Of a DNA stretch of 6,255 bases, positions 6,001 to 6,255 are shown one piece after another; position 1 is the stretch's first letter; each line of letters begins with the position of its first letter. The stretch spans positions 1 to 6,255 of the forward strand of contig WRDE01000130.1 in NCBI GenBank assembly GCA_009783605.1, given 5' to 3'. Origin of the DNA: Oscillospiraceae bacterium (GTDB taxonomy: Bacteria; Bacillota; Clostridia; Oscillospirales; Acutalibacteraceae). Made by a program: the position numbers and the translations under genes. The notes beneath the pieces are model-generated. The model did no database searches, was not told the origin of the DNA, and saw only the letters and a list, made by a program, of their open reading frames with translations.

Positions 6001-6255
6001 AGGACAGAGCGATATGGAACAGCCGTTCCCCCGGGTTTTCCGAACAGTTGGCCAGCGCGGCGATCTCCGAAAACGGCAGCCGCCGGTGGCGGAGCAGATC
6101 CTCCCACCGGCCGGCCAGGTCCAGCGCCAGTTCGTCGGCGCTGAGCGCGGTATCGGTCTTGAAAAAAAGCGGCAGGGTGCCGACAGCCATCCCGCCGGCT
6201 GTTTTATCAGCAAATTCCTGCCGGTCCACTGCCGGAACCCCGAAACACATCCGCC
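3071..6255 (-). CDS. Nonribosomal peptide synthetase, C-terminal part: (C)-A-PCP-partial A
   Basis: A modular enzyme that selects an amino acid, activates it as an adenylate, loads it on a carrier thiol and condenses it with an upstream residue. The frame is open at the right edge, so the true start is outside; residues are counted here from the Met codon at 6250 (1,059 visible residues). Order: end of a condensation domain (1-165), C-A linker ending FNKTAG, a 9-residue repeat (192-218), first A domain (about 210-705), PCP (about 725-800, attachment S760), Pro-rich linker (803-830), and the front half of a second A domain (831-1059). No thioesterase, reductase or terminal condensation domain follows, so product release is unexplained; it could be done in trans or lost. 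Oddities are the altered A8 motif of the first A domain and the missing back half of the second. The product cannot be predicted. Confidence 0.95.
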   Translation of the reverse strand, partial: RMCFGVPAVDRQEFADKTAGGMAVGTLPLFFKTDTALSADELALDLAGRWEDLLRHRRLPFSEIAALANCSENPGERLFHIALSCQEGKIFRDGGTAVTFSGKWLYSGYQIEHLLILLSRSAGENQYTADYQYLPCLYASEDIEDLHRHITKILSEILSHPRIPVRQLDLLSDGEFERVVYTFNKTAGGIPLPSVAEESLRPSVAEESLRPSVAENFLRAAEKTPDKTALICDDHQITFTGLYERVLLIAARIREQITGQIAPSGNISATETGGEHTVALCLPRGADLVAAMLAACFAGGGWMILPPALPELRLRQMMVDSGAALLVTVPENLPLFDGYTGPVLLIGTVFEAVETGGLPVRSDGGDLAYVAYTSGRTGTPKGVMIEQRSLTNFARSMDAVYAGGGSVLALNSTGFDVFILESVAALLCGRTVVMAKEEQCGDPAALAGLIKKYAVSFFAMTPSRLEAYITNPGFADALGNMESIVCGGEPFCDGLLRRLERLTKARIYNQYGPAETAIGVSYKCLDEGCPLSAGKPMANCRLYVLDEDGNPLPAEAAGELYIGGACVGRGYLKDGEATRKSFLSDMFVAGQRMYRTGDSAKWDKNGEIHLLGRCGEQPEPPGCRAEAHETAALLRTYPRIRQAAVRIIKKGNGGYIAAYYTGPEEIPADRLFAYCGARLPAYMVPHHFEHLQEMPLTISGKTDTGRLPDPLPPAAGEIAVDTTPAAAGKTTLDLLLGIFSRNLEREDLTPDSRYFQSGGNSLGALTVLAEIGSQTGVELSYTELCRLDTPAKIAEAIEKIQRGEPEPPQRENDLPPAPRNPPDMPKAAPQVDLPIDIIADCNAFAAPDADAILWRGRRISFDEFRRRSDSAAARLTETGVRHGDVVGVYCDRTPDLIYAVFGVLKCGAAYLPLTYQLPVERISRVLSLAGAKTVIGDREISGLDPGVFSQCRIPDELMPFRTDVGRSTADIAQFLFVPGEPAKSVSISHRTLGGLLPGLISLWNAAGIAGSVLCTADFLSDAFTAEGLLPLAAKLPVALADGDENMRADGLLEFLGRQDP
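3074..3760 (-). other. Truncated second adenylation domain (front half only)
   Basis: Residues 831-1059, reached directly from the PCP through a Pro-rich linker without an intervening condensation domain. A1-like ISFDEFRRRSD (858-868) and A2 LKCGAAYLPL (903-912) are clear. The A3 loop is replaced by FLFVPGEPAKSVSISHRTL (973-991), which keeps the ISHRTL end but loses the TSGSTGxPKG glycines. An A4-like region (about 1013-1050) follows and the protein then stops at GRQDP. A5 to A10 are absent, so this piece cannot activate an amino acid by itself. It may be a remnant, or a binding or structural domain. Confidence 0.85.
3851..4078 (-). other. Peptidyl carrier protein (thiolation) domain
   Basis: Residues about 725-800. 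FQSGGNSL (754-761) matches the carrier motif with the phosphopantetheine attachment serine at S760 (codon 3973-3971). The flanking helices look complete, ending KIAEAIEKI (791-799). It is the obvious substrate of the transferase encoded immediately downstream. Confidence 0.9.
4136..5623 (-). other. First adenylation domain (full length, divergent A8)
   Basis: Residues about 210-705. Core motifs: A1-like ITFTGL (236-241), A3 YTSGRTGTPKG (371-381), A4 FDVFIL (414-419), A5 NQYGPAETAIG (508-518), A6 GELYIGGACVGRGYL (557-571), A7 YRTGD (593-597), A10 ending PLTISGKTD (694-702) with the conserved Lys K700. A8 is degenerate: GRCGEQPEPPGCRAE (611-625) replaces the usual GR-D-QVKIRG-RIE. Pocket residues by alignment with GrsA numbering are D235=D415, V236=V416, L239=L419, 299=V484, 301=G486, 322=Q509, 330=I517, 331=G518, 517=K700. 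I could not place 278 with certainty and do not recognise the code. D415 suggests an alpha-amino acid substrate. Activity in the adenylation half looks possible; the thiolation half is in doubt. Confidence 0.9.
5613..5678. repeat. 27-bp in-frame tandem repeat in the C-A linker
   Basis: Two perfect 27-bp copies (5613-5639 and 5640-5666) plus 12 bp of a third (5667-5678). In the protein this gives PSVAEESLR twice (192-200, 201-209), followed by a diverged third copy, PSVAENFLR (210-218), which is the ordinary start of the A domain. The unit is nine codons, so frame is kept. The two copies are identical at DNA level, which suggests recent duplication. Confidence 0.92.
5756..6255 (-). other. Condensation domain, C-terminal portion
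   Basis: Residues 1-165 of the visible protein. Upstream features such as the catalytic HHxxxDG are outside the window. GMAVGTLPLFF (20-30) corresponds to the family C5 motif normally like MFVNTLPLR, LPFSEIA (58-64) to the segment usually written YPFE-L, and GERLFHIALSCQ (74-85) to the R-PLF-V---Q motif. The segment ends in a normal C-A linker (LLSDGE at 169-174, then FNKTAG at 182-187). C5 is rather divergent (Gly for Asn before TLPL). The presence of a C domain means this module is meant to extend a chain rather than start one. Confidence 0.85.

Overview
The window looks like chromosomal DNA from a GC-rich Firmicute. The DnaE type, the short Clostridia-like phosphopantetheinyl transferase and the heptamer intergenic repeat suggest an anaerobic Clostridia member of the Oscillospiraceae/Ruminococcaceae kind. 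That placement is inference. All three supported genes lie on the minus strand, so transcription runs from the right edge to the left edge.

Right half (6255 to 3071): the 3' part of a nonribosomal peptide synthetase (NRPS) gene that is open at the right edge. Domain order is: C-terminal part of a condensation domain, a full-length adenylation (A) domain, a peptidyl carrier protein (PCP) with its attachment serine, a proline-rich linker, and then only the front half of a second A domain before the stop. The first A domain keeps most core motifs but has a strongly altered A8 hinge motif and an Arg in the A3 loop. A perfect 27-bp tandem duplication lies in the linker just before it.

Middle (3074 to 2475): a 199-residue Sfp-type 4'-phosphopantetheinyl transferase. 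Its start overlaps the NRPS stop by four bases (ATGA), so the two are probably translationally coupled. It is the enzyme that would convert the PCP from apo to holo form, so synthetase and activator form a functional pair. Its base composition is visibly less GC-rich than its neighbours.

Gap (2474 to 2354): 121 bp with no gene. It holds two near-identical 11-12 bp elements 23 bp apart, a possible TATAGT -10 box, a TAGTGGA heptamer tandem repeat and the dnaE ribosome binding site.

Left (2353 to 1): the first 784 codons of dnaE, the DNA polymerase III alpha subunit, with an intact PHP domain and the three catalytic aspartates. It continues past the left edge.

The most unusual point is the end of the synthetase. 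It stops inside an A domain that has lost its ATP-binding loop, and it is joined directly to the transferase that activates it. This could be decay after a deletion, or an unusual terminal domain in a small NRPS system. The sequence alone does not decide.
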